From NCBI GenBank assembly GCA_002082585.1, contig CP020563.1:7000001-7064000 (forward strand): 64,000 nucleotides of DNA, written 5' to 3'. A program made the translations under genes and the position numbers. Position 1 is the first letter of the stretch, and each line of letters begins with the position of its first letter. Source of the stretch: Kitasatospora albolonga. GTDB lineage: Bacteria; Actinomycetota; Actinomycetes; Streptomycetales; Streptomycetaceae. The notes beneath the pieces were generated by a model, which worked only from the letters and a program-made list of their open reading frames with translations, searched no databases and was not told the DNA's origin. Shown here piece by piece: positions 1 through 9,698 of this stretch.

Positions 1-1
1 G

Positions 2-391
2 CGGCGGACGCTCGCGGCCGCCGTCGAGGCGGACCCCGACGGTGCGGCCGAGCTGCTCGCCGAATGCGAGCTGCTGCGTGTCCGGGCGGGGCAGCAAGGA
101 CTCGAACTGGACGACACCCCCGCCTCGTTGGCCGCCCTGGACCAGCTGCCGCCCCGCTGGCGCGACGACCCCGAGGAGCTGCCCTGGCTGGGCAACGACG
201 CCGGTCTCTATCTGGGCACCGTCCTCGTGCGGACCGTTCCGGGGGCCACGTGGGACATCTGGCCGAGCGGGCAGCCCGTGGTGCGGCTGGAGTCCGGGCG
301 GGAGATCGACGTCGTCACCGCCGGGCTGGACTGGGCGATGTCGGGCAGCCCCGAACTCTCCCAGGTCTACGCGGAGTCGGCCGAGAACTAG
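2..391 (+). CDS. DUF6278-like hypothetical protein, 5' truncated by the window edge
   Basis: The reading frame is open from base 2, so the start lies outside the window; about 129 C-terminal residues are visible. The N-terminal visible part is an acidic, Ala/Leu-rich helix. It is followed by a compact stretch with a WLGNDAGLYLGT segment, PVVRLESGREIDV and an ending in YAESAEN. I recognise this as resembling the Streptomyces DUF6278 proteins, for which no function is established. No signal peptide or membrane segment is visible in this part. The next gene starts over 200 bases downstream, so co-transcription with the transporter is not implied. The family name comes from memory. Confidence 0.6.
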   Translation, partial: RRTLAAAVEADPDGAAELLAECELLRVRAGQQGLELDDTPASLAALDQLPPRWRDDPEELPWLGNDAGLYLGTVLVRTVPGATWDIWPSGQPVVRLESGREIDVVTAGLDWAMSGSPELSQVYAESAEN

Positions 392-609
392 GAATTACGC
401 CTCGGTGGCCGGGAGCCGGAACCGAGCCCTGGTGGCCGGGGACCGGAGACCGGACGCCGGAACCAGGCGCCGGAGCCAGCCTCCAGAATCGGGCCTCTAT
501 GGAGATAAACAGCCTTTTGCGCCATTTACGCGTGTCGGGTGCGAAGTCCCTTTTCGCGATGGATAGTTTGCGCTGACCTCGACACAGCGACAAGTGGGTA
601 GGGCAGCGC

Positions 610-1353
<744 letters not shown>

Positions 1354-1365
1354 CGGGAGGCCCCC

Positions 1366-2364
1366 ATGTTGCGTACCCCCAGCGACCGTACGTACGACCG
1401 CACGCAGGGCCGCACCCGCGACCGTGTCCGCGACCGAGCACAGGGCCGCCCGCGCGCCCGCCGCCGCGGCACGGCCCTCGCGCTCGGCCTCCTGCTCACC
1501 GTGCTCGCCGCCGCCTGCGGCAAGGACGGCAGCCCGCCGGTCAAGGGCCCGGCGCCCGAGGCGCTGCCCGTCTACCAGGTGAACCAGGGCTTCGACCTGC
1601 CCGCGTCGCCCACCTGGCGGAAGGCGGAGCGGCGCGGCTATCTGGTCGTCGGTGCCAAGGAGGACCAGCCCTATCTGGGCGAGAAGGACCCGGCCGGCGG
1701 CGTCTACTCCGGCTTCGACATCGAGATCGCCCGGATGCTGGCGGCCTCGCTCGGCTTCGAACCGGACACCATCCGCTTCCGGACCATCGCCTCCGCCAAC
1801 CGTGAGACCGCCCTCCAGAACGGTCAGATCGACTACTACGTCGGCACCTACACCATCAACGACATGCGCAAGAAGCTCGTCGGCTTCGCCGGGCCCTACT
1901 ACATGGCCGGTCAGGGACTCCTGGTCCGCACCGACGAGGACGACATCAAGGGCCCCCAGGACCTGGACGGCAGGACGGTCTGCTCGGCGGCCGGGTCGAC
2001 GCCCTACCAGCGGATCGCCGAGGACTACCCCAAGGCGGTGCTCGTCGCCTACGACACGTACTCGATCTGCGTCGACAACCTGCTGACGTACCAGGTCGAC
2101 GCCGTCACCACCGACGACGCGATCCTGCTGGGCTTCGCGGCCAAGGCGCCCGACGAGATGAAGGTGGTCGGCAAGCCCTTCTCCGAGGAGCCGTACGGCA
2201 TCGGCGTCCCCCGCAACGACAACGCGCTGCGGGCCGCGCTCAACGACGCGCTGGAGGCCAACGAGAAGAACGGCAACTGGAAGAAGGCGTTCGAAGCGAC
2301 GCTGGGGCGCTCCGGCGTGCCCGCGCCGACCCCGCCGCCCATCGACCGCTACCCGGCGAACTGA
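1366..2364 (+). CDS. gluB: Amino-acid ABC transporter substrate-binding lipoprotein (GluB type)
   Basis: This is the extracytoplasmic receptor of the importer. A long basic N-terminus, unusually rich in Asp-Arg and Arg-Gly pairs, precedes a hydrophobic segment and the lipobox LAAAC, with Cys51 as the lipid anchor. The mature part is a solute-binding protein family 3 fold with the family signature GFDIEIARMLAASLGF and the conserved FAGPYY strand. A good ribosome site (GGGAGG) lies 5 bases before the ATG, which supports this start despite the long leader. The C-terminus is proline-rich. Context suggests glutamate or a related polar amino acid; the ligand is inferred. Confidence 0.87.
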   Translation: MLRTPSDRTYDRTQGRTRDRVRDRAQGRPRARRRGTALALGLLLTVLAAACGKDGSPPVKGPAPEALPVYQVNQGFDLPASPTWRKAERRGYLVVGAKEDQPYLGEKDPAGGVYSGFDIEIARMLAASLGFEPDTIRFRTIASANRETALQNGQIDYYVGTYTINDMRKKLVGFAGPYYMAGQGLLVRTDEDDIKGPQDLDGRTVCSAAGSTPYQRIAEDYPKAVLVAYDTYSICVDNLLTYQVDAVTTDDAILLGFAAKAPDEMKVVGKPFSEEPYGIGVPRNDNALRAALNDALEANEKNGNWKKAFEATLGRSGVPAPTPPPIDRYPAN

Positions 2365-2380
2365 GGGGACGGCCCCACCC

Positions 2381-3025
2381 ATGGATGTACTGACCGACAA
2401 CTTCTCCCTCTACGGAGAGGGCTTCCTCGGCACCGTCGAGCTGACCGTCTACTCCTCGGCCCTGGCCCTCGCCCTCGGCTTCGTCATGGCCTCCTTCCGG
2501 GTCGCCCCCGTCGGCTCCCTGCGGGTGCTGGGCACCGTCTGGGTGACCGTGCTCCGCAACACCCCGCTGACGCTGCTGTTCTTCGCGGTCCTCCTCGGAC
2601 TGCCCCGCTTCGGCCTCGTCCTGCCCTTCCAGCTCTTCGCCGTCCTGGCGCTCGGCTGCTACACCTCCGCGTTCATCTGCGAGGTGCTGCGCTCCGGCAT
2701 CAACACCGTGCCCACCGGGCAGGGCGAGGCCGCCCGCACGCTCGGGATGAGCTTCGGCCAGACCCTGGGCAACGTCGTCCTGCCACAGGCGTTCCGCTCG
2801 GTGATCCCGCCCATCGGCTCGACCCTGATCGCGCTGGCCAAGAACTCCGCGATCGCCGGGGCGTTCAGCGTCACCGAACTGCTCGGCACCTACCGGACGC
2901 TCAACGAGCTGGGCTACAGCATCATCTGGACGTTCATCTGGATCGCCGTCGGCTACCTGATCATCACCCTCACCATCAGCGCGCTCTTCCATGTGATGGA
3001 GAAGCGCTGGGGAGTCGCACGATGA
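2381..3025 (+). CDS. gluC: Amino-acid ABC transporter permease (GluC type)
   Basis: This integral membrane protein of 214 residues belongs to the HisMQ/GlnP permease family. Four to five hydrophobic segments are visible. The cytoplasmic EAA loop, which contacts the ATPase, is seen around GQGEAARTLGMSFGQTLGNV. The conserved LRNTPLTLL segment after the second helix is typical. It starts 16 bases after the binding-protein gene, and its stop overlaps the start of the second permease gene, so the two permeases are probably translationally coupled and form a heterodimer. Confidence 0.88.
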   Translation: MDVLTDNFSLYGEGFLGTVELTVYSSALALALGFVMASFRVAPVGSLRVLGTVWVTVLRNTPLTLLFFAVLLGLPRFGLVLPFQLFAVLALGCYTSAFICEVLRSGINTVPTGQGEAARTLGMSFGQTLGNVVLPQAFRSVIPPIGSTLIALAKNSAIAGAFSVTELLGTYRTLNELGYSIIWTFIWIAVGYLIITLTISALFHVMEKRWGVAR

Positions 3026-3891
3026 CCCACTCCGCCCCCACGCCCACCGCGCTCTACGACATCCCCGGCCCGCAGGCCCGCAAACGGCATCTCGTCTACG
3101 GGATCGTCTCGACGGCCCTGATCCTCGCCCTCGTCGGCTGGATCGTCTATCTCCTCTTCGACACCGACCAGTTCACCGCCGAGAAGTGGCGCCCCTTCCA
3201 GTACAAGGGCATCCAGGAACTGCTGCTGCGCGGACTCGGCAACACGCTCAAGGCGTTCGCGTACGCCGCCGTCCTCTCCCTCGCGCTCGGCGCGGTCCTC
3301 GCGGTCGGCCGGCTCTCCGTGCACCGCCCGGTCCGCTGGGTCTCCACCCTGCTGGTCGAGTTCTTCCGGGCCATGCCGGTGCTGGTGATGATCTTCTTCA
3401 TCTTCGTGGCGCTGAAGGTCCAGGCGCTGCCCGCCCTGGTCGCCGGACTGACCCTCTACAACGGCTCGGTCCTCGCGGAGGTCTTCCGGACCGGGATCAA
3501 CTCCGTCGACCGGGGCCAGCGGGAGGCCGCGTACGCGCTCGGGATGCGCAAGACGCAGGTCACGACGTTCGTCCTGGCCCCGCAGGCGGTACGCGCGATG
3601 CTGCCGACCATCATCAGTCAGCTGGTGGTCGCGCTCAAGGACACCTCACTGGGTTACCTGATCACCTACGAGGAATTCCTCCACGCCGGGAAGCTGATCG
3701 CGTCGAATCTCGACTACGGTCTTCCCTTCATCCCCGTCGTGATGGTGATCTCTCCGATCTATATCGGTCTGTGCATGCTGCTCTCGTGGTTTGCCACCTG
3801 GGTGGCGCGGCGGCAGCGGCGCAGTCCGAAGACGGAGGCGGTGGGGGTGGCCCCGGCCGAGCCGGGGAAGCTGCTGCCGGGAGGTCAGTAG
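3022..3891 (+). CDS. gluD: Amino-acid ABC transporter permease (GluD type)
   Basis: This is the second permease subunit, 289 residues. The ATG overlaps the upstream stop as ATGA. An N-terminal soluble stretch is followed by a first membrane helix near residues 25-47. The HisMQ domain follows, with EFFRAMPVLVMI and the EAA loop around GQREAAYALGMRKTQV. The basic, Pro/Gly-rich tail is variable in the family. It completes the ATPase, lipoprotein and two-permease set. A long-armed stem-loop overlaps its stop codon and probably ends the operon. Confidence 0.88.
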   Translation: MTHSAPTPTALYDIPGPQARKRHLVYGIVSTALILALVGWIVYLLFDTDQFTAEKWRPFQYKGIQELLLRGLGNTLKAFAYAAVLSLALGAVLAVGRLSVHRPVRWVSTLLVEFFRAMPVLVMIFFIFVALKVQALPALVAGLTLYNGSVLAEVFRTGINSVDRGQREAAYALGMRKTQVTTFVLAPQAVRAMLPTIISQLVVALKDTSLGYLITYEEFLHAGKLIASNLDYGLPFIPVVMVISPIYIGLCMLLSWFATWVARRQRRSPKTEAVGVAPAEPGKLLPGGQ

Positions 3892-3916
3892 CCGAGCATG
3901 TCCCGCCCGGCAGCAG
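3871..3916. terminator. Long-range stem-loop at the end of the glu operon
   Basis: CTGCTGCCGGG at 3871-3881 is repeated in inverted orientation at 3906-3916 (11 of 11 pairs, 24-base loop). It straddles the gluD stop and lies just before the end of the converging hydrolase gene. This position suits a shared terminator between convergent genes. There is no T-run, as is common in Streptomyces. Confidence 0.45.
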
Positions 3917-3923
3917 TCGGTGA

Positions 3924-5513
3924 TCACTTCTCGCGCAGCGGGACCGAGAGATGACTCGGGTCCGAGGCGGGCGAGGAGAAGGTCAGCTGCGCGCCGGCCG
4001 GGTTGTGCTCGATGTACAGCGGATCGACGGTGTCGATCACCAGGGCGAGCCGGTGACCGGCCGGAACGTCGTAGGCCGTGGAGAACAGCTCCAGGTCGAC
4101 GGCGAACGGCCGGCCCGGCGTCTGCCCGTGGAACGTGTACGGGGCGTTGCTGACGAGCTTCCCGATCCCGAGCGGCCCCACGTCGTAGAGGTAGGCGACG
4201 AAGGTGCCGCTCGACTTCGTGCTGGTGACCGTGGTGTGCAGCTCGGCCGTGCCCCGGACGCGCTGCACCGAGCCGTACCTCTCCGACTGCCACACGCTCG
4301 CGAAGGTGCGCGGCAGCAGGGGGACGGAGACGGTCGGCGGCAGCTTCAGGAACTGGTCCAGCGCGTTGGAGAGCAGCGTGATCCCGCCGTTGGCGCCGGA
4401 GTCGACGTTCGCCCACACCTTCTTCGTACCGCCGAGCGCGATACGGTTCTTCGCCGCGCCGACCGACTTCCAGTCGGCGTACCCCTCGTACCCCTTGTCC
4501 GTACGGGACTTGAGCTGGACGGGCAGCTCGGTGTCGATGCCGTTGCGCTCGCCCTTGAGGTAACGGTCGAACCAACGGCGGGTGTTGGTCCAGGTGTCGT
4601 TGGGCAGCCCGAACAGGCCGGTCAGTTCGGCGGTGGCGTGGTCGCCGGGGCGGAACTCCAGCCGCTTGGGGCCGGTCAGCTTCTCGTAGAACGAGGCGTA
4701 CTGGTTGGGCGGGAAGATCGTGTCGCCCCAGGCGTTGCCCATGAGGACGGCCGCGCCGTTGGCGTTGATTTTGTCCAGGTGGGTGGCGGGGGAGCGCTTG
4801 GCGCCCCAGGCGATCATCTCCGGCTCCTTGTCCAGCTTGGAGCCGAGGAAGTCCCTGAGCGTCTGGGAGAGTTCGTCGCTGGGGCGGCCGGTGAGCACGC
4901 CCGCCCCGCCGAGCAGGGCGGCGGCCTGGAGGTGCTGGGTCCGGCCGCTGTAGATCGACTCGATCAGGTCGGCCCAGCCGCTGAGCGCGGCGACCGCCTT
5001 GATCCGGGGGTCGTGCCCGGCCGCCAGCAGGCTGATGCCCGCCCCGTAACTCACCCCGCCCATGCCGATCCGCTCCGGGTCGGCCGAGGTGTTCGCCAGC
5101 GCCCAGTCGATGACGGCGGAGGCGTCCGCGATGTCCGGCGGACCGGCCACCTCGATCTTCCCGCCGGAGAGCCAGAAGCCGCGCGAGGTGTAACTCACCA
5201 CCACATAACCGGAGTCGGCGAGCTTCTGGGCCTGCGCCAGGTACTCGATCTGCGGCATGGCCCAGCTGGTCGGGAAGACGATCAGCGGATGCTTCGCCCC
5301 CGCCGGGCTGCCGGACGGTCTGAACACATTGCCCTTGAGCGTGATGCCGCCGGAGCCGGGGATGTCGTGGAACGTCAGGGCCGGCGCGGAGGCGCTCGCC
5401 GGGGCGGGCGCGGCCGCTGCCGCCGGAGCCGCGCCGAGGGCGGCTCCGGTCAACAGGACGGCGGCGGTGGTGATCGAAGCGGTGGTGCGCAGAGCGGGTT
5501 TCGGACGTACCAC
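3924..5513 (-). CDS. Secreted CocE/NonD-family (S15-like) alpha/beta hydrolase
   Basis: A 529-residue exported hydrolase. The N-terminus has two basic residues, a hydrophobic run rich in Ala/Thr/Val and an Ala-rich signal-peptidase region. The catalytic core carries the nucleophile elbow G-V-S-Y-G within MGGVSYGAGISLLAAG, the usual CocE/X-Pro dipeptidyl-peptidase arrangement, and an oxyanion-side SYTSRGFWLS segment. The C-terminal jelly-roll domain typical of S15/CocE proteins is consistent with the beta-rich last 200 residues. The start is a GTG with GAGGAG six bases upstream. Possible activities are acyl-peptidase or esterase; the substrate is unknown. Its promoter region holds three GGTAAC repeats. 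Confidence 0.8.
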   Translation of the reverse strand: MVRPKPALRTTASITTAAVLLTGAALGAAPAAAAAPAPASASAPALTFHDIPGSGGITLKGNVFRPSGSPAGAKHPLIVFPTSWAMPQIEYLAQAQKLADSGYVVVSYTSRGFWLSGGKIEVAGPPDIADASAVIDWALANTSADPERIGMGGVSYGAGISLLAAGHDPRIKAVAALSGWADLIESIYSGRTQHLQAAALLGGAGVLTGRPSDELSQTLRDFLGSKLDKEPEMIAWGAKRSPATHLDKINANGAAVLMGNAWGDTIFPPNQYASFYEKLTGPKRLEFRPGDHATAELTGLFGLPNDTWTNTRRWFDRYLKGERNGIDTELPVQLKSRTDKGYEGYADWKSVGAAKNRIALGGTKKVWANVDSGANGGITLLSNALDQFLKLPPTVSVPLLPRTFASVWQSERYGSVQRVRGTAELHTTVTSTKSSGTFVAYLYDVGPLGIGKLVSNAPYTFHGQTPGRPFAVDLELFSTAYDVPAGHRLALVIDTVDPLYIEHNPAGAQLTFSSPASDPSHLSVPLREK

Positions 5514-5552
5514 GGGTCACTCCTCACGCGTGTCAGTGCAAAGTGACCCGAC

Positions 5553-5607
5553 GGTAACCCCGGTTGTTTACCGCTGGTAACTACCGGGTGTGTTGCGTGA
5601 AGGTAAC
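5553..5607. promoter_or_regulatory. Triple GGTAAC direct repeat upstream of the secreted hydrolase
   Basis: GGTAAC occurs at 5553, 5576 and 5602 (spacing 23 and 26 bases). An inverted partial copy, GTTTACC, lies at 5566 and makes a TTACC-GCT-GGTAA inverted repeat with the middle box. All copies lie 40-95 bases upstream of the hydrolase GTG on the minus strand, the usual place for an operator or activator site. The cognate regulator is not identifiable. Confidence 0.4.
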
Positions 5608-5644
5608 GATTGTTGGACGCCGCGTCAGTAATGGCTCACATGGC

Positions 5645-6841
5645 TCACTTCAGTGCGCTCTTCGCCTGCCAGTCGGCCCAGGACACGTTCCACGCGCCGT
5701 ACCCGTTGCCCTCGGCGACCGTGCCCTTGGCGTCCGCGCCGGTCATCTCGAACGGGTCGCCCACCCGCACCTGCCCGTAGAGCGCGGAGGCGTCGGCGTC
5801 ACTCATTCCGAGACAGCCCGAGCTGCGGTTGGCGTTGCCGAAGTGGCGCGCGTTCCACGGCGCGGCGTGCGCGTACATCCCCGACCAGGTCAGCCGCATC
5901 GAGTAGTCGACCATCTTGTCGTAGGCGTCGCCGAGGCCCACCGTCTCGGAGCGCATGTTGATCGTGCCCTCCTTGGACATCAGCACGGCCGTGCCCCGCC
6001 AGGACGCCTTCTTGCCGCCCGGCGTACCGGCCGACATCGGGATGTCCATGACCTGCTTGCCGTCGCGGTGCAGGGAGAGCCGGTGCCCGTCGAGGTCGAC
6101 CTTGACCACCTGGGCGGCGCCGATGGTGAACGTGGTCGCGTAGTCACGGACGAACCAGCCGCCGTCGGCGCCCGTGTCGATGCCGTTCAGATCGGCCTTC
6201 AGCGTGACCTTCGTGCCGGACTTCCAGTACTCCTTCGGCCGCCAGTCGACGCGGTCCTTGCCCGAGTGGTCCTGGAGCCAGCCCCAGGAGCCCTCGGTGC
6301 CGTTCGAGGTCGACACCTTCAGGCCCTTCTCCACCGCCGCCTTGTTCTTCACCGGGTGGTCGAAGACGATGGACAGCGGCTGGGCGATGCCGACCGTGGT
6401 GTCCTTGCCCGGCGCGAGCGTCAGCTTGTTGACCTTCTCCGCCTCGGCGGTCGTGAACGTGGCCTTGTCGCTGCCGCCGTGCGTGTCCTTCGCCTCGACG
6501 GTGTACGCGGTCCCCGGCGCGGCGACCCGCTCGGATATCCAGGTCCGGCCGTCGGTGGATATCTTCCCGGCCAGCGCACCGCCCTCGCCCGCCGTGACCG
6601 CCACCGACTTGAGCTTCCCCTCCGCCAGTGTGACCTTCACGGGTTCGCCCGGGGCCGCCGCCCCGCCCTGGAGGTTCACCGAGATGCTGGTCTCGGGCGC
6701 CTTGTCGTCCCCGCCCTGCTGAGCGGCGGAACCGGCCGCGCCACCGCCGCCCGAGCAGGCCGTGAGCGCGGCGGCGAGCAGTGCCGCGGGGACGGCGGTC
6801 AGGGTGGTACGACGGCGGATGCGCGGGCGTGCGGAACTCAA
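5645..6841 (-). CDS. Lipoprotein L,D-transpeptidase with Ig-like domains
   Basis: This is a cell-wall cross-linking enzyme forming 3-3 peptide links in peptidoglycan. The chosen start is TTG at 6841: a GGAGG sits 8 bases upstream and the protein then begins directly with an Arg-rich signal sequence ending in the lipobox LTAC. The longer ATG-frame start at 6955 would add about 38 unlikely residues. After a Gly-rich linker come two Ig-like domains (roughly residues 55-260) and the YkuD catalytic domain, with the active-site SSGCLGMS motif. A His-containing segment lies upstream of it. At 398 residues it matches actinobacterial Ldt lipoproteins. It is transcribed away from murJ. Confidence 0.87.
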   Translation of the reverse strand: MSSARPRIRRRTTLTAVPAALLAAALTACSGGGGAAGSAAQQGGDDKAPETSISVNLQGGAAAPGEPVKVTLAEGKLKSVAVTAGEGGALAGKISTDGRTWISERVAAPGTAYTVEAKDTHGGSDKATFTTAEAEKVNKLTLAPGKDTTVGIAQPLSIVFDHPVKNKAAVEKGLKVSTSNGTEGSWGWLQDHSGKDRVDWRPKEYWKSGTKVTLKADLNGIDTGADGGWFVRDYATTFTIGAAQVVKVDLDGHRLSLHRDGKQVMDIPMSAGTPGGKKASWRGTAVLMSKEGTINMRSETVGLGDAYDKMVDYSMRLTWSGMYAHAAPWNARHFGNANRSSGCLGMSDADASALYGQVRVGDPFEMTGADAKGTVAEGNGYGAWNVSWADWQAKSALK

Positions 6842-6990
6842 CGGAAAAACCTCCAGGGCGGCGGGACTCGACAGGTGAGAGGCGTTTTCCCCCGGGCCGG
6901 GTTCCGTCCGGCACCTGTGAATTCCGCGTTCGGCAAGGCGCGGAGTACGCTCCACCGTCGATCAGGACGTCGGAGTACGGGAGAGAGCCA

Positions 6991-7044
6991 GTGGGCAGCA
7001 GCGTCGGAAGCGTGCCGAGCCGGATACCCCGGACCCGCCGATGA
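6991..7044 (+). CDS. Possible 17-codon upstream ORF coupled to murJ
   Basis: A GTG at 6991 preceded by GGGAGAGA opens a 17-residue basic frame (VGSSVGSVPSRIPRTRR) whose TGA overlaps the murJ ATG as ATGA. The murJ ATG has only a weak ribosome site of its own, so translation may reach it through this short frame. It is too short to judge by coding statistics. Confidence 0.3.
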   Translation: MGSSVGSVPSRIPRTRR

Positions 7045-8816
7045 CGGCCGCCGACCCGGTCACGGAGGAGCCGGGGGAGACGGCCGGGAGGCCCGAGGGG
7101 GCACGAGGGCCCGAAGAATCCGGGAAACCCGAAGAATCCGGGAAACCCGAAGGTGCCGGAGAGCCCCAGGAGCCCGGGAAGCCCGCCGGGGCCCCGGCCC
7201 GGTCCGGGTCGGTCCTGCGCAGCGGGGCCGTGATGGCGGCGGGCTCCGTCGTCTCCCGCGCCACCGGCTTCGTCCGCTCGGCGGTCGTCGTCGCCGCGCT
7301 CGGCACCAGCCTGACCGCCGACGGCTACACGGTCGCCAACACCGTCCCCAACATCCTGTACATCCTCCTCATCGGCGGCGCCCTCAACGCCGTCTTCGTC
7401 CCCGAACTGGTCCGGGCCGCCAAGGAGCACGCCGACGGGGGAGCGGCCTACACCGACCGCCTGCTCACCCTCTGCACCGTCGGCCTCCTCGTGCTCACCG
7501 CGCTCGCCGTGGCGGCGGCGCCGCTCATCGTCGGCCTCTACACCGACTACGACGGCCGCCAGGCCGAACTGACCGTCGCGCTGGCCCGCTACTGCCTGCC
7601 GCAGATCCTCTTCTACGGACTCTTCACCCTGCTCGGCCAAGTACTTAACGCCCGGGGCCGGTTCGGTGCGATGATGTGGACCCCGGTCCTCAACAACGTC
7701 GTGATCATCGGGGTGTTCGGCCTGTACATCGCCGTCGCCGCCAGCTCCGACGGCACCCTCTCCGACCTGGACGCCCAGCTCCTCGGCTGGGGCACCACCG
7801 CCGGGATCGCCGTGCAGACCCTCGCCCTGATCCCCGCGCTGCGCGCCGCGAAGTTCCGCTGGCGGCCCCGGTTCGACTGGCGCGGCAGCGGACTGACCCG
7901 GCCGATGCGCTCGGCCGGCTGGCTCGTGCTGCTCGTCCTCACCAACCAACTGGCGTACTGGGTCGTCACCCTGCTCTCCACCACGACCCAGCAGCTCGCG
8001 GACGAGCAGAACGTGACGGGCGGCGCGGGCTACACCGCGTACAGCTACGCCTACCAGCTCTGGGTTGTCCCGCAGGGCATCATCACCGTCTCCCTCGTCA
8101 CCGCGCTGATGCCCCGGATGAGCCGGGCGGCGGCCGACGGCGATCTCGCCGGGGTGCGGCGCGATGTCGCGTACGCCCTGCGGACCAGCGCCGCCGTCAT
8201 CGTGCCCGCCGCCACCGCGTTCCTGGTGCTCGCGCCCTGGGTGATCGGCTCCGTCTTCGGGTACGGGCGCACCAGCGACGCCGACATCATGTCGATGGCC
8301 GGAATGATGATGGCCTTCGCCCCCGGGCTGATCGCCTTCTCCGGGCAGTACGTCCTCTCCCGGGGCTTCTACGCGATGAGCGACACCCGCACCCCCTTCC
8401 TGCTCAACCTGGTGGTCGCCGCCGTCAACGCGGGCCTCTCGGCCGCCGCGTTCTGGCTGCTGCCCGTCCGCTGGGCGGTGACCGGGATGGCCGGGGCGAG
8501 CACGGTGGCCTTCTGCGTCGGCTTCGCCGTCACCGGGTACGTCTTCTCCCGGCGGGCCCCGGCCACGGAGACCGGCACCGGCTCCTTGCTGCGCTCGCCC
8601 ACCCTCGGCGCGCACGTCCGGCTGATCGCCGCCTGCGTGCCCGCAGGGGCGCTCGCCTACGGGGCGGCCCGCGCCGCCGGGAGGGCGGGCGACGTGGCGG
8701 CCGCCGGAGCCGGGACGCTCGTGCTGCTGCTCACCGTGGCGCTGCTGGCCCGGCCGCTCGGGCTCACCGAGATCAGCGCGATGGTCACGGCGGGCCGCTC
8801 ACGGCTGCGCCGCTGA
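7041..8816 (+). CDS. murJ: MurJ/MviN lipid II flippase
   Basis: A polytopic membrane protein of 591 residues in the MATE/MOP-type MurJ family, which moves lipid II across the membrane for peptidoglycan synthesis. An N-terminal cytoplasmic tail rich in Pro, Gly and Glu (residues 1-55, partly built of 18-bp repeats) precedes the conserved start of the core with VSRATGFVR. Fourteen or so hydrophobic segments follow. Conserved family stretches include TVPNILYILLIGGALNAVFVP in helix 2 and QILFYGLFTLLGQVLNARGRF. It does not carry the large C-terminal pseudokinase region of the longer mycobacterial proteins. Its divergent neighbour is also a cell-wall enzyme. Confidence 0.9.
   Translation: MTAADPVTEEPGETAGRPEGARGPEESGKPEESGKPEGAGEPQEPGKPAGAPARSGSVLRSGAVMAAGSVVSRATGFVRSAVVVAALGTSLTADGYTVANTVPNILYILLIGGALNAVFVPELVRAAKEHADGGAAYTDRLLTLCTVGLLVLTALAVAAAPLIVGLYTDYDGRQAELTVALARYCLPQILFYGLFTLLGQVLNARGRFGAMMWTPVLNNVVIIGVFGLYIAVAASSDGTLSDLDAQLLGWGTTAGIAVQTLALIPALRAAKFRWRPRFDWRGSGLTRPMRSAGWLVLLVLTNQLAYWVVTLLSTTTQQLADEQNVTGGAGYTAYSYAYQLWVVPQGIITVSLVTALMPRMSRAAADGDLAGVRRDVAYALRTSAAVIVPAATAFLVLAPWVIGSVFGYGRTSDADIMSMAGMMMAFAPGLIAFSGQYVLSRGFYAMSDTRTPFLLNLVVAAVNAGLSAAAFWLLPVRWAVTGMAGASTVAFCVGFAVTGYVFSRRAPATETGTGSLLRSPTLGAHVRLIAACVPAGALAYGAARAAGRAGDVAAAGAGTLVLLLTVALLARPLGLTEISAMVTAGRSRLRR
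7113..7166 (+). repeat. 18-bp coding tandem repeat in the murJ N-terminus
   Basis: GAAGAATCCGGGAAACCC is present exactly at 7113-7130 and 7131-7148, with a diverged third copy at 7149-7166. It encodes repeated EESGKP units in the disordered cytoplasmic tail. The AA-rich codons differ from the surrounding GC-rich use. Confidence 0.75.
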
Positions 8817-8829
8817 ACGCCGGGCCCGC

Positions 8830-9594
8830 TCAGCCGCCCTCGCCCTCGCCGTCCGGGGCGGGGACGGGAGCGGGGGCGGGGTCCGCCGGTACGGGAGCCT
8901 GGGCCGCCCGCGTCACATCGCCGACCAGCTCCACCACATCGGGGCCGTACGCCTCAGAGTTGACCACCTTCAGCAGCAGGCAGAACGACTTGTTCCCGTG
9001 CTTGCGCAGCAGCTTCTCGTGGTGGCGCACCACATAACGGGCCGCCGCCTGGTTGGTGATGGCCCGCTGTCCGCAGAACAGGAAGACCGGGCGCGCCTCC
9101 TGATTGCCCGTCAGCCGCGCCAGCAGGACGTACTCCGCCGTGCCCCGCTCCATCCGGTAGCGCTCCGGCCCGATCCGGTAGGCGACCCGGTCCGGGCCGG
9201 ACCCCCCGACGGTGACCTGCACGCCGGGGAGCAGGGTCCGCAGGTGCGCCGCCATCCGCTGGTTGGTCGTCGGGCCGCCGACGCAGAACTCCGTACGGTC
9301 CCCGAACCCCTGCTGCGCCACGTCGTGCGTCACGATCTGTGTCTTCGCCCCGCAGTCCTTGATCAGGGCGGAGAGCTCGAGCAGCGCGAAGACGTCATGG
9401 CGGTGGACGGAGCCCTCGGCGCCCGCGTACCGGTTGACGACGAGCAGGCACTCGGAGTGGGTCGGCAGCCCGAAGAACGCCTGCTTGCGGCGGAGCCTGC
9501 GCCGCAGGAGGTAGGTCCGGGCCAGCCAGCCCAGCGAGGCGCTGATCCCGGCGGCTATCACACCCAGCACGATGTTCCGCACGTCGTCCGTCAT
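8830..9594 (-). CDS. Membrane-anchored protein of unknown function
   Basis: 254 residues. One membrane segment near residues 8-28 (IVLGVIAAGISASLGWLA) is followed by a strongly basic RRRLRRK patch, giving a cytoplasmic C-terminal domain. That domain has alternating strands and helices, including ECLLVVNRYAGAEGSVHRHD, TQIVTHDV and VFLFCGQRAITNQAAARYV, suggestive of a nucleotide- or NTP-fold-like module. I do not recognise a catalytic motif. The C-terminal tail is Pro/Ala-rich. It converges on murJ with 13 bases between stops. Function is not assigned. Confidence 0.65.
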   Translation of the reverse strand: MTDDVRNIVLGVIAAGISASLGWLARTYLLRRRLRRKQAFFGLPTHSECLLVVNRYAGAEGSVHRHDVFALLELSALIKDCGAKTQIVTHDVAQQGFGDRTEFCVGGPTTNQRMAAHLRTLLPGVQVTVGGSGPDRVAYRIGPERYRMERGTAEYVLLARLTGNQEARPVFLFCGQRAITNQAAARYVVRHHEKLLRKHGNKSFCLLLKVVNSEAYGPDVVELVGDVTRAAQAPVPADPAPAPVPAPDGEGEGG

Positions 9595-9698
9595 GGGCGC
9601 GCATGTTATCGGTCATTCGGGTTTTCGTACGAGGCGGTCCTGACGATCCGGGTGCTCCGGGGCTAGCCTGCGCGGAGATCCGTTGACTGGAGGTTCGC

